Source of the DNA: Sergeia podlipaevii
Taxonomy: Eukaryota > Euglenozoa > Kinetoplastea > Trypanosomatida > Trypanosomatidae
NCBI GenBank assembly: GCA_030849805.1
Contig: JASANZ010001812.1
Location: forward strand, 1 to 17,161
Direction of reading: 5' to 3'
Length of the DNA stretch: 17,161 bases
The translations under genes were made by a program, and so were the position numbers. The notes beneath the pieces are model-generated. The model was given only the letters and a program-made list of their open reading frames with translations. It was not told the DNA's origin and did not search any database. The first letter of the stretch is position 1, and each line of letters opens with the position of its first letter. This document shows positions 7,875-16,477 of the stretch, piece after piece.

Positions 7875-8750
7875 GAAAGAGGGGAGGGAGGGAGAGATAA
7901 AGATTAAACAACCATTCTATCGCGTGATAGAAATGGCGTGTGTATGCGCTAGAGATCGATCTTTTTTTTTTGGCGCAACGCAAAAGAGAAAAATAGTAAT
8001 ATAGCACTTGAAGCACCTATATATGTTGTTTTTGAAAAACGACGATTTTCTCTGCTAGATCATTTTTGTTATTTTGTTGCGATACTCATCCATTCAATGT
8101 CTTACATTCATCCAAGATAGATAGATTTTTTTTTTAAAAAAAAAAAAGAGGGAAGAAGAGCACAGTTATTTATCGTGTGTGTGTGTACGCCCTTGGTATG
8201 CTTTTCAAGTCTTTTTGTAGTCCTCCACTCTTCCTTCAAAGAAAAAATAGCCTGTTGTATAACGTACGCAATCACTACCACTACCACCCCCATTGGAATG
8301 AAAGTGGAGAGTAAGGAGGGAGTAAGGAGAGTGAGGATTGTGACAAAGCAATGCTTCTACGTAGAGGAAACAGATGGCTGGTGACAAACGTACAAAAACC
8401 TTTTGAACTACCTTTAGACACCAAAAGAATAAAAAAATATATAATAATAATTAAGGAGTAGGTCTTGACCTCATAGGACTCTCTCTCTCTCTCTATGTCC
8501 TTTTTTCCATCTTTGATAAAGGATGTGGTACCAATTGATTATGCGTCTTTTTTTCTCTGGAAAAGATAAATGCGTCTCTTTCATTCTTTTTTTCTTTGGT
8601 TTGTGTAACTACAATCGTTGGTGTGAAGATACTACTCTTATTTTGTAGAACAAAAAGGAGAGGGGATAGTCAGGACGCTCGATACCTCTTTTCGCTACTT
8701 GTATCGGTTGATAGTTGTAGTGAGGATTCGCTTTCATTATTGTGATATCA
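7875..8750 (+). other. Intergenic/UTR region (about 0.9 kb)
   Basis: No gene is supported. It contains a T10A12 perfect palindrome at 8126-8147, short TG runs at about 8174-8186, a CT run at about 8480-8493 and several T homopolymers. It is the 3' flank of the gene at 7470 and the leader region of beta-COP. Confidence 0.55.
8126..8147. repeat. Oligo(T)-oligo(A) palindrome
   Basis: Ten T immediately followed by twelve A, self-complementary, in the 3' flank of the third small myristoylated protein gene. It could pair in RNA or lie close to the poly(A) region. Confidence 0.7.
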
Positions 8751-8779
8751 ATTTTCCTTTCTTCCTCTGTGTGATATAG
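8751..8779 (+). promoter_or_regulatory. Candidate spliced-leader acceptor for beta-COP
   Basis: The pyrimidine tract at about 8752-8770 is followed by its first AG at 8778-8779. The 82-nt leader to the ATG at 8862 contains no upstream ATG. Confidence 0.55.
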
Positions 8780-8861
8780 CTGTATAGAGCCAGTAGTCTC
8801 CGCATACAAGATCAAATTGGGGATAAAGAGGGAGATTTTCATTTAAGAGGAAATCTCAACC

Positions 8862-11825
8862 ATGGCACAAGAGGAAGTACTCTCCAATCAGGAGATTAAC
8901 AGCACCATGTTGATGGGACAAGGGCACGCGTCGGACATGTCGTCCAAGGAGATCAGGGAGGCACTGGAGAAGGGAGACATCTCTGCTCGCGTGAAAGCCC
9001 TAGAGACGATCATTCGTCTTCATCTCAACGGCGAGTCCCAGAACCACATGATCATGTCCGTTATCAAGTACATCACCCCACTGGACGATCATCTCGTCAA
9101 GAAGCTGGTTCTCTACTTTTGGGAAGTTATTGACAAAACCAACAAGGAAGGCAATCTGCTGAGTGTGATCATTTTGATCTGCAGCTTTCTGCGTAATGAT
9201 CTCCAACACCCTAACGAGTACATTCGTGGCCTTACCCTGCGCTTCTTATGCAAGCTGGACCACAAGGACATGATTGAGCCTCTCATCTCTACTGTTGTGC
9301 AGAACTTAACTCACCGCGTCACTTACGTCCGCCGTAACGCTGTCCTGGCAGTCCATTCAATTTACCAGAAGTTCCCTGAGCTGCTGCCAGACGCACCAGA
9401 GCTTGTGGAGGCGTTTATTCGCGAAGAAAACGACGTGTCAGCACGGCGCAATGCGTTTGACATGCTCGCGGCGTTTGCTCCAGCCCAGGCGGCCCGCTTT
9501 CTCAGTGAGTTCCGCGAGTCCAACGACTTGCCCAACTCTGGAGGCGTTTTTCTCATGTCCGTTGTGGACTTCTGCAAGCAAATGATACGCGCTAACCCGT
9601 ACGACAAGGCCAAGTACGTGCCTGTTCTCTTTTCTGTGATGCAAGCCAAGAGCGCCGCCGTCCGCTTCCAGTGCGCGGTCACCTTGCTGAGCCTCTCCTC
9701 GAGCCGCACGGCCATCCGTCAGGCCACTCTTACCTTTATCGATATCCTAAAGGCGCACTCGGACAACAGCGTGAGGCTCATCGTCGTTGAGCAGCTGGAC
9801 AACATGCGCAGCCGCTACCTAGACGTCCTTCAGGACTCTCTGCTGGACGTGCTCAGCGCGCTGCAGGACGGCTCGATGGAGGTGCGTCAGCGCGTCGTGG
9901 CGCTTGCGGTGGAGCTTATCTCCTCCAAGAACATTGCGGCCTTCTTGCAGGCTATGAAGAAGGAGCTTCAGCGCGTGCAGAGCGACAGCGACCTCTGCGA
10001 CTCTCCTGCGGGTTTAAACTACAAGCTGCTTATCGTCCGTGCCATCAGCTCTGCACTCATCTGTCATCAGCAATCGGCCAGCGCCATCATGCCGCTCCTG
10101 CTCGACTACGTGTGTGACACCACGAGTTGTGGAACAGAGGTGGTGAGTCTCATCAAGGAAGTAATGCAGCTGCAGCCTTCCCTCCGCCCTACCATCCTTG
10201 TGAAGCTGATGGAGCTGTTCGTCATGCTCAACTCCTCTAGTGTTATACGCACCGTGATGTGGATCTTCGGTGCCTACGCCGACACCTGCGAGGACGTTGT
10301 CAATGTCATCGAGTTGCTCAAGTCCGCTGTTCACCCATTGCCTCTCGCCGCGCCTGTGGAAGAGCGGTGTCCGGAAGCGGCTAGCGGAGCCTTGGCACAG
10401 CCCGAGATGGTGGCGGTCACGACGGTGCGAGAGGACGGCACGTATATGACCTCCTACACAAATGCGTCCACTGTGAGTGCGCAGCGGGCAGAGGATGACG
10501 CGACAGAGACGAGTGGCCTGCGCGCACTTATCACTCGTGGAGACGGCTTCCTCGCCGCCGCGCTCGCAAGTACACTAACGAAGCTCGTTGTGCAGCTCTC
10601 TACAATGCATGCCAGCGCGATTGACCCAGCAAAGCGCACCGCACTGACATCTGATGTATCCGATATCCTCAACGATATCCTGCGCTACACGAATGAAAGC
10701 GCGTTCTACGTGAACGGTGAAGACTCTCAGGAACGCGTACGACTTTCCTTGAGCATTCTCTCTCATCCATCCTCGGCGTTCCTGATGGACGTTATGCAGA
10801 CCTCAAAGAAGATGATGACATACACTGACATGCAGGCGGTGGCGGAGGAGAAGAACAAAGAAAAGAAAAAGAAAAGTGGCAAGGGGGGACAGGGGACGCA
10901 GTACGTTCCTATTGACACCCCCATTGTATTCACTCAGCTGAGCGCTGGCGGCAACATGAAGGATGCGGTATTGGAGATGGAGGCTGCAGAGGAGAGCAAC
11001 AAGAACCCTGACGAGGGTGCTGGTGACATCGTCAAGGCCCATCATCTTGACACCGCGAACTTCCTCAAGAGGCTTGAGGAGACCGTGCCACTCTCTGGAT
11101 TTAGCGACCCTGTCTACTGTGAGGCCAGCATCACCGTTCACCAATTCGATGTCTCGGTAGACTGGCTGCTTGTCAACCGCACTTCTCAGACTCTGCAGAA
11201 CCTCACCATCGAACTTGCCTCCCTGGGTGGCATGAAGCTGTGCGAGCGGCCGCAGAACTACACGCTGGTTGGCAACGGCAGCCTGCGTGTGCGAACCTCG
11301 TTGAAGGTGAGTGCGACGGAAACAGGCGTGATCTACGGCAACGTACTGTACGACGCCCCGAACGGCGAGCGGTGCTGTGTCCTCTTGACTGACATCCACG
11401 TGGATATTATGAACTACATCAAGCCTGCCACCTGCACTGCATCTGTGTTCCGTGAGAAGTGGGGTGCCTTTGACTGGGAGAACAAGATTACTGTGTCAAC
11501 AAGCAAGCATGAGCTTGGTGACTATGTCGAGTTTATTGTTCGTGAGCTCAACATGAAGCTGCTCGACCCTCTCCCAGATGTGAAGGATGAAGAGCTCGCG
11601 TCACTGCCGGTATCGGATTCGGATGGGTTGGGTGACTGCGAGTATGTGTCTTGCAACCTCTACGCACGCACCGTTTTTGGCGAAGATGCGCTCGCCAACG
11701 TTAGCGTGGAGAGGGATGAGCAGGGCGTTGTTTCGGGTGTGGTCCGTATCCGCTCTAACACGCAGACAATTGCGTACGGCATTGGCGAGAAGCTCAACAT
11801 GCTTCAAAAGACTGGGAAGTGCTAA
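8862..11825 (+). CDS. COPB1: Coatomer subunit beta (beta-COP)
   Basis: This 987-residue protein is a core COPI coat subunit acting in retrograde Golgi-to-ER and intra-Golgi vesicle traffic; the family is about 950-970 residues long. The N-terminal adaptin-like alpha-solenoid spans about residues 25-540, with the diagnostic block LQHPNEYIRGLTLRFLCKL near 113-131 and YVRRNAVLAV near 153-162. A Lys-rich linker follows at about 658-673. The C-terminal appendage covers about 690-985, with DIHVDIMNYIKPATCT near 843-858 and NLYARTVFGEDALANVSVE near 931-949, the strongest matches to animal and fungal beta-COP. The start at 8862 sits in an ACCATGG context directly after a clean leader. The gene is intact and uninterrupted. 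Its neighbours are unrelated in function, as is usual in a trypanosomatid transcription unit. Identification is secure. Confidence 0.97.
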   Translation: MAQEEVLSNQEINSTMLMGQGHASDMSSKEIREALEKGDISARVKALETIIRLHLNGESQNHMIMSVIKYITPLDDHLVKKLVLYFWEVIDKTNKEGNLLSVIILICSFLRNDLQHPNEYIRGLTLRFLCKLDHKDMIEPLISTVVQNLTHRVTYVRRNAVLAVHSIYQKFPELLPDAPELVEAFIREENDVSARRNAFDMLAAFAPAQAARFLSEFRESNDLPNSGGVFLMSVVDFCKQMIRANPYDKAKYVPVLFSVMQAKSAAVRFQCAVTLLSLSSSRTAIRQATLTFIDILKAHSDNSVRLIVVEQLDNMRSRYLDVLQDSLLDVLSALQDGSMEVRQRVVALAVELISSKNIAAFLQAMKKELQRVQSDSDLCDSPAGLNYKLLIVRAISSALICHQQSASAIMPLLLDYVCDTTSCGTEVVSLIKEVMQLQPSLRPTILVKLMELFVMLNSSSVIRTVMWIFGAYADTCEDVVNVIELLKSAVHPLPLAAPVEERCPEAASGALAQPEMVAVTTVREDGTYMTSYTNASTVSAQRAEDDATETSGLRALITRGDGFLAAALASTLTKLVVQLSTMHASAIDPAKRTALTSDVSDILNDILRYTNESAFYVNGEDSQERVRLSLSILSHPSSAFLMDVMQTSKKMMTYTDMQAVAEEKNKEKKKKSGKGGQGTQYVPIDTPIVFTQLSAGGNMKDAVLEMEAAEESNKNPDEGAGDIVKAHHLDTANFLKRLEETVPLSGFSDPVYCEASITVHQFDVSVDWLLVNRTSQTLQNLTIELASLGGMKLCERPQNYTLVGNGSLRVRTSLKVSATETGVIYGNVLYDAPNGERCCVLLTDIHVDIMNYIKPATCTASVFREKWGAFDWENKITVSTSKHELGDYVEFIVRELNMKLLDPLPDVKDEELASLPVSDSDGLGDCEYVSCNLYARTVFGEDALANVSVERDEQGVVSGVVRIRSNTQTIAYGIGEKLNMLQKTGKC

Positions 11826-11960
11826 AGATTTTTTGTTTATTTGTTTGTTATATTAGAAAGAAGGGAGGGAACGAGATGGGAGGGGGGGAGGTGCACACGT
11901 CACTCACATATATACACATATAGATGTAGTGTCTGCCACCACCACTGCTACTCTACCCAT

Positions 11961-11999
11961 TGCATTTCTCTCTCTCTCTCTTTTTCTTCTTTTTTAAAG
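11961..11999 (+). promoter_or_regulatory. Orphan splice-acceptor-like tract upstream of a 57-codon ORF
   Basis: An uninterrupted T/C run of 30 bases or more (from about 11965 to 11995) is followed by AAAG (AG at 11998-11999) and, three bases later, an ATG at 12003. The tract is stronger than those of several real genes here. It lies 137 nt after the beta-COP stop, so it may instead define that gene's poly(A) site. Confidence 0.35.
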
Positions 12000-12002
12000 A
12001 AA

Positions 12003-12176
12003 ATGTTTGCTTTGTGGGTAGCTGAAACGGTTCTAAAGAGAGAAAAAAGCGAATGGGAGAAAAGGTCAACTCATTTTCTTCATTACAATGTTTTTTCTCG
12101 TTTGTGTGCATGTGATGGTGTATATCTTTTTTGTTTGTTTGGTCGATGTTGTACTGTTTTGTCAATACGTTGTTGA
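12003..12176 (+). other. Unassigned short ORF (57 codons)
   Basis: This frame starts three bases after a splice-acceptor-like AG. The predicted peptide has a charged stretch in the first 22 residues (KREKSEWEKR) and a Cys/Leu/Phe-rich second half. No family is recognised. Base composition is like the surrounding non-coding DNA, so it may not be translated. Confidence 0.15.
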
Positions 12177-12476
12177 TGTCTGCGGCTGCAATTATGACAT
12201 ACGGCGATGATGAAGCTGGATGCGATAGAAACAGCGCTACCCGCTACTTCAATGCGCTATATATGTTTTGTGTGATTTCTTAAAGCAAAGTTTTTTTTTA
12301 CCTCTTTCTGTTTCAAAGAAAGAAAGAGAGGTGATGTATCTGGGAAAGTATTAGAGCAGCGACAAACGTTACTGATTCTTAGTTCCATCTATATTCTATT
12401 AGCATTATTATCTGTTATCTATGCCCATGAAATTTTTTAAACATTTTCTCTCTATATATATTTCTCTTCATTTCTC

Positions 12477-12498
12477 TTACATACATGCCTGTATGTAA
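12477..12498 (+). repeat. Perfect 9-bp inverted repeat with 4-nt loop
   Basis: TTACATACA at 12477-12485 pairs perfectly with TGTATGTAA at 12490-12498 around the loop TGCC. It lies about 190 nt upstream of the RRP42-type gene, outside its predicted leader. Confidence 0.8.
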
Positions 12499-12547
12499 AG
12501 TTACATTTTGCATTCTTGTTAAGTACAGAAGAAGTCAGCAGTAGCTG

Positions 12548-12569
12548 TCCTTTTCCATTTCGTACATAG
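12548..12569 (+). promoter_or_regulatory. Candidate spliced-leader acceptor for the RRP42-type gene
   Basis: The pyrimidine tract at 12548-12560 is followed by AG at 12568-12569. The 98-nt leader to 12668 has no ATG but carries the (AG)11 run, whose AGs are weaker alternatives. Confidence 0.5.
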
Positions 12570-12602
12570 TCCCTTCGCACGTACATATCTGCATACACAT
12601 AC

Positions 12603-12624
12603 AGAGAGAGAGAGAGAGAGAGAG
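12603..12624 (+). repeat. (AG)11 microsatellite
   Basis: Uninterrupted AG dinucleotides inside the predicted 5' leader of the RRP42-type gene. Confidence 0.9.
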
Positions 12625-12667
12625 GTGCACTTTTATTCTTTTACAAAAAAAAGAAAATAATAATAAT

Positions 12668-13954
12668 ATGATCACAGCTGCAGTCAGTGCGACGGAGGTT
12701 CGTTATGTCCAGGACGGCGTTACCAACGATGTGCGTGAGGATGGTCGAACACTGCTGCAGCGTCGCCCTGTGAGTATTCGCACAAACATTCTGAATACCG
12801 CTGAGATTGACACGCACAACGGCGGCAGCGTCGAGGTGAAGATTGGCGATACCACTGTGATGGCCGCAGCTAGTCCCTCGGTAGTGGAGGTGTCCGCGGC
12901 AGGGGCAGAGGAGGACTGCGACAGTAAGGAGGAAGAGCAGCAAGGGCAAGGCATGAAGGACGACCAGGGAAGCGGTGAGCTTTGCATTAGTATCGACGCG
13001 GTACCCGCGGTGACTGACTTTTACGCGAACGCACTGGGCGGACGCGGTGCTAGCGGGCGCTACCGGCGCGACTATATGGCCTACGTAGCCCTCAGCATGC
13101 GTCACGTCTTCGGCGCGCAGAGTGTTACTGTGCAGGAGCAGGAGGGAGTGGCAGAAGCCCAGCTGGTAGGTGACGATGAAAATGAAAAGGGAGATGACAA
13201 CGACAATGACGGCGGCGGCGATGCAGCGGATGTGAAGGAAGGCGGCAGTAACAGCCTTTCTCGCGTAGGTGGCGGTGGGGTTGGATGTGGATTTCCTGGG
13301 AAAGACCTTTATATTGGAGGAGGGTACGCCTTTCGAGTCGATGTAGATGTGCATATTCTTCAGGCCGGTGGCGGCAACGTGCTTTCCTGTGCGGCCCTGG
13401 CAGTGCACTACGCGCTCAAGACGATGCGGCTTCCTGAGGTGACGCTGCACGAAACTACCTCGGGCGTGTCGGTGGAGGTGGATCGCAGCAAGCCCTTCAG
13501 CCGCACAGTAGACTGGAGTCAGCTTCCTGTGCTCTGTGTGATGCACGTATCACCCACGCGGCACTACGTGGTCGATGCGACCCAGACAGAGGAGCTTGCG
13601 CTTCCTCAGCAACTCCACGTGGCGGCCAATGCACTTGGCCAGGTGTGCTTCACGCGTTACCAGCAGCTGCCCTCTCGTCGCGGAAATGCGTACTGTCTTG
13701 GCGGCAGTGCAGGAGGCTCAAGGCAGCACGATCGTAAGCGCCAGCGCGCGCCTGGTGAGGAAGAAGGCAGTAGTACTGTAGCCGCTACCTCGACTGCTAC
13801 TGCTGCTGGTGCTGCGACAATTGCGAGCAGCGTGAATGCGGACTACTTTGACTTCAATTACGTTGACTGGGTAGCTATGGTGGGAGATGCGGTGCATGTG
13901 TGCCACACCATGGTTTCAGAGTGCGATGATATCATCCATAGCAACATCGAGTAA
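12668..13954 (+). CDS. RRP42: Exosome RNase PH-like subunit, RRP42/EXOSC7 type (EAP2)
   Basis: This 428-residue protein is a ring subunit of the RNA exosome, the 3'-5' RNA processing and decay complex of nucleus and cytoplasm; EAP2 is the trypanosome name for the RRP42-like member. The N-terminus (residues 7-27, with YVQDGV and REDGR) matches the RRP42 opening. GSVEVKIGDTTVM at 53-65 fits the first RNase PH strand pair, YAFRVDVDVHILQAGGGN at 220-237 the second RNase PH subdomain, and TRHYVVDATQTEE at 297-309 the RRP42-type C-terminal block. RRP42 subunits are structural and not catalytic. The family is usually about 265-295 residues. The extra length comes from low-complexity insertions: Glu/Gln-rich at about 80-103, Asp/Asn/Gly-rich at about 160-208, and a basic HDRKRQR patch (354-360) plus an Ala/Thr/Ser tract to about 390. 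RRP45 or MTR3 are less likely given the N-terminal match. The start is the first ATG after the leader. Confidence 0.85.
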   Translation: MITAAVSATEVRYVQDGVTNDVREDGRTLLQRRPVSIRTNILNTAEIDTHNGGSVEVKIGDTTVMAAASPSVVEVSAAGAEEDCDSKEEEQQGQGMKDDQGSGELCISIDAVPAVTDFYANALGGRGASGRYRRDYMAYVALSMRHVFGAQSVTVQEQEGVAEAQLVGDDENEKGDDNDNDGGGDAADVKEGGSNSLSRVGGGGVGCGFPGKDLYIGGGYAFRVDVDVHILQAGGGNVLSCAALAVHYALKTMRLPEVTLHETTSGVSVEVDRSKPFSRTVDWSQLPVLCVMHVSPTRHYVVDATQTEELALPQQLHVAANALGQVCFTRYQQLPSRRGNAYCLGGSAGGSRQHDRKRQRAPGEEEGSSTVAATSTATAAGAATIASSVNADYFDFNYVDWVAMVGDAVHVCHTMVSECDDIIHSNIE

Positions 13955-14400
13955 GAGGAAAGATGTTCTCTGATGCGCTCAGAAGGGAAAGTGTTCATCT
14001 TGGTGCTGAGAGAGTCTGTTACGAGTAAGTACTAGGGCGGCATGGTTCTTTCGCCCTGTATAATCGGCTAACACGTTAAAGGATTAATTGTCAAAAAAAA
14101 AAGTATATATGTATATAATAAAGGGAACATGAGAGGTCTAATGCACTCATTTTATCTTTTGAAACGCCATAAGAATCCTGCTTCCTCCCTGCTGTATTCT
14201 TCTTAATCAATACTATTATCACTACGTAATATCCCCATTTTTTTTTTTGATGTTCTCTTTTTTTTTTTCTCCTCCTATGTCAAGGATATTTTATATATAA
14301 AAGAAAATAGAAGCGACGCATTTATCTTGAAGTTAGATAGCCTTCATTTTACACACGTTCTCTTTCTTTTTTTTCACCCTTACTATTAGATCTTTCTCAC
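13955..14400 (+). other. Intergenic/UTR region
   Basis: 3' flank of the RRP42-type gene. It is AT-rich with A and T homopolymers and short TA runs. A pyrimidine tract ending in TAG (AG at 14388-14389) is an alternative acceptor for the PUF gene. No gene is seen. Confidence 0.6.
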
Positions 14401-14430
14401 GCATTCATTCCTCATCTTAGAATACAAATC

Positions 14431-14487
14431 AGTTTTTTTTTTCCTCTCACACACCCACGGTCACCTATTCTCGCTTCACGCAAAAAG
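14431..14487 (+). promoter_or_regulatory. Candidate spliced-leader acceptor for the PUF gene
   Basis: A long pyrimidine/C-A-rich tract (about 14432-14480) contains no AG until 14486-14487. Further AGs at 14502-14503 and 14519-14520 are alternatives. None of the resulting leaders contains an ATG before 14537. Confidence 0.6.
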
Positions 14488-14536
14488 ACTTTCCCTCTCA
14501 AAGGAAAAAAAAATTTCCAGCCTCTACGTCATAGAC

Positions 14537-16297
14537 ATGGAGCTTCGCGAAATTAACCTCAACACCCTTCCCAGCTCAAGCATCAAGAAGCGTAATGCCC
14601 TGATAGCCGCAAAGCCTCCCATTGTGGCCCGCACCACTGCCATGTACATCAGCCCCCCACGCAACCCCGTTGTCGTCGGGGCAGCTCAACAGCAGCAGCA
14701 GCAGCAGCAACAATACGCCCAGCAACAGGAGGAGTCGCAGGAACCGCACCACAGAGATTGCAGGTGCCCTTCTTGCGAGTATTTCAGCTCTTACAGGTGC
14801 AACTACCAGTACCAACAGCACCAGCAGGCTATGAATAACTACAACGGCGACTCCAACAGCGGTAGCTTTGCTTCCTCGGAGCAGCAGCAGCACGCGGCGC
14901 AGGCCGCAGTGCACATCCCCATGCACCGTCATAATCTTCCCCGCATGTCTCGCACATCATTGAAGACGGTCGCCGCTGTCCCCGTTATGGCCATTGCCCA
15001 GCGACACAGCGCCGCTAGTACGCCAGCAGCTGAAATGCATAGCTCCGCACCCACACAACAACAGCAGCCACATATGATGAGGATGCGTGTCTCGCCACAA
15101 GCCCCCGCTATGTCAATGATGGGGCCCGCTTGCTCTCCTGCGGCTACTGTCGCTGCCCCTACTGATGGTGTGGGCATGCCCGCCGCCACGCCTGTCATGT
15201 CCCCCGTTGAGATCTTTCATGCCGAGTACGCTGGTCACGTGGTGGAAGCCGCTTGCACCGTGAATGGCAAGGCCGCTCTTCAGAGCGCAATCCGCACCCG
15301 TGACCCCAGCGTCATCGAGGTGGTCTTGCGTGAAGTGTCAGAGCAGCTCGAGGTGGCCGCTCTTGACCCCAATGCCTGCCATGTGGTGCGGGCCGCCCTA
15401 GAGAACGCTACTATGGAGCAGATGCAGAACGTGGTGTACGCCCTTCACGAAACCCTGATCTTGAACATGTGCACGGTGTCCCAGTACACTCGCCGCATCG
15501 TTCAGGCCATCTTTGAACGCCGCTTGGTCGATCTCAGCGCCGTCGTGGATGTCCTCTCCCGCAATGCACCGTACTTGTCCGCCACCCAGCAGGGGTGCAT
15601 CTCGCTCATGCGCGTGTTTGAGCAGTGCGATGAAGAGGAGAAGGCTGTGCTAGTGCAGGACATTGTGCCAACTTTCGCCAATATTGCCTTTGATCCATTC
15701 GGCAACTACGTGGTGCAGTGCGTCATTGAACACAGTGCGAAGTCTGTCGCTGCGCAGTACATCGTGTCCTGCTTCAGCTTCCAGCTGCTCACCATGAGCT
15801 GCGACAAGTTTGCTAGCAATGTCGTGGAGATGATTGTTCGCTCTTGCGGCGACGCTGCGGCTGTGCGTCGCATGCTTCTGGACGAACTCATCTACAACCC
15901 TGCCTCGCTCAAGGAGATGGTGAACGACAGCTTTGGCAACTTCGTGGTGCAAGCCATTATCGACTCCATCACGCAGCCTATGGAAGTGAAGCGCGTGGGT
16001 GACCGCCTCAAGCCTGCTCTTCATGGCTGCCAGTACGCTACCAAGATCGACGCAAAGCTGAAGGCCAAGAAGACCATTTTTGAAGAGAACGACTGTATCG
16101 GCGCCGGCGCGAACTACCATCACCAGCATGGCCTTCACTATAACCAAAACAACTTTAGCAGGCAGTACCGTGGTGGCAATGGCATTATAAGCAACAATAG
16201 TAACAACACCCACCGCGTGGCAGTGCAAAACGACACCCGCTACACCACAAATTACTATTATACCCAGCAGCAGCAGCAGCAGCAGCAGGGATGGTAG
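14537..16297 (+). CDS. PUF (Pumilio) family RNA-binding protein
   Basis: The product has 586 residues. Residues 1-220 are low complexity: polyQ at 51-59, a His/Cys cluster at 71-88 (C75, C77, C80, C88), further Gln and Met/Pro/Ala-rich stretches. A Pumilio domain fills about 225-515. Its last three repeats are canonical: GNYVVQ (N390, Y391, Q394), ASNVVE (S427, N428, E431) and GNFVVQ (N468, F469, Q472). They match human PUM repeats 6-8, whose side chains read U, G and U, and they are followed by an end-cap like segment at about 499-512. Earlier repeats (CHVVRAALE at 281, RRIVQAIFE at 319, GCISLMRVFE at 353) have drifted from the base-reading code. The C-terminal tail is Asn/Tyr/Gln-rich and ends in Q577-584. 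PUF proteins bind 3' UTRs to control mRNA decay or translation. Which trypanosomatid PUF number this is cannot be told from sequence alone. Confidence 0.93.
   Translation: MELREINLNTLPSSSIKKRNALIAAKPPIVARTTAMYISPPRNPVVVGAAQQQQQQQQQYAQQQEESQEPHHRDCRCPSCEYFSSYRCNYQYQQHQQAMNNYNGDSNSGSFASSEQQQHAAQAAVHIPMHRHNLPRMSRTSLKTVAAVPVMAIAQRHSAASTPAAEMHSSAPTQQQQPHMMRMRVSPQAPAMSMMGPACSPAATVAAPTDGVGMPAATPVMSPVEIFHAEYAGHVVEAACTVNGKAALQSAIRTRDPSVIEVVLREVSEQLEVAALDPNACHVVRAALENATMEQMQNVVYALHETLILNMCTVSQYTRRIVQAIFERRLVDLSAVVDVLSRNAPYLSATQQGCISLMRVFEQCDEEEKAVLVQDIVPTFANIAFDPFGNYVVQCVIEHSAKSVAAQYIVSCFSFQLLTMSCDKFASNVVEMIVRSCGDAAAVRRMLLDELIYNPASLKEMVNDSFGNFVVQAIIDSITQPMEVKRVGDRLKPALHGCQYATKIDAKLKAKKTIFEENDCIGAGANYHHQHGLHYNQNNFSRQYRGGNGIISNNSNNTHRVAVQNDTRYTTNYYYTQQQQQQQQGW
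14687..14713 (+). repeat. CAG/CAA repeat encoding polyglutamine (9 Gln)
   Basis: Nine consecutive CAA/CAG codons in the N-terminal low-complexity region of the PUF protein. The CAG-pure core could vary in length between strains. Confidence 0.9.
16265..16288 (+). repeat. CAG repeat encoding C-terminal polyglutamine (8 Gln)
   Basis: Eight CAG codons two residues before the end of the PUF protein, so both ends of the protein carry polyQ. Confidence 0.9.
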
Positions 16298-16450
16298 AAC
16301 ACCAACTGCTCTGGGCGGATAGAGATTGATGGTCGACTGAGGCCGTGGAGAGAGGAGAGAGGAGAGAGAGGGGCTTAGAAGGTGTGGAGGCGGCTTCCGT
16401 ATCCACACAGAAGCACACTCCGAAAGTACGAAGTGCTTTAGATTGAGAAG

Positions 16451-16477
16451 GAAAGAGAAGAAAGAGAAGAAAGAGAA
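16451..16477 (+). repeat. Tandem 9-bp repeat, 3 copies
   Basis: GAAAGAGAA occurs three times in direct tandem within the purine-rich PUF 3' flank. Confidence 0.85.

Larger units (their letters stand above)
11826..12540 (+). other. Intergenic/UTR region (about 0.7 kb)
   Basis: 3' flank of beta-COP. It holds a strong pyrimidine tract ending in AG at 11998-11999, an unassigned 57-codon ORF at 12003-12176, a GA/CT-rich imperfect inverted repeat near 12300-12332 and a perfect 9-bp stem-loop at 12477-12498. No recognised gene is present. Confidence 0.5.

Noticed and set aside
10803..11399. 198-codon open frame on the minus strand
   Set aside because: It lies wholly inside the secure beta-COP gene, and its composition is the antisense shadow of that gene.
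12641..13546. 301-codon open frame on the minus strand
   Set aside because: It is antisense to the RRP42-type gene, which has clear RNase PH-family motifs on the + strand; the reverse product is His/Ala/Val-rich without family resemblance.
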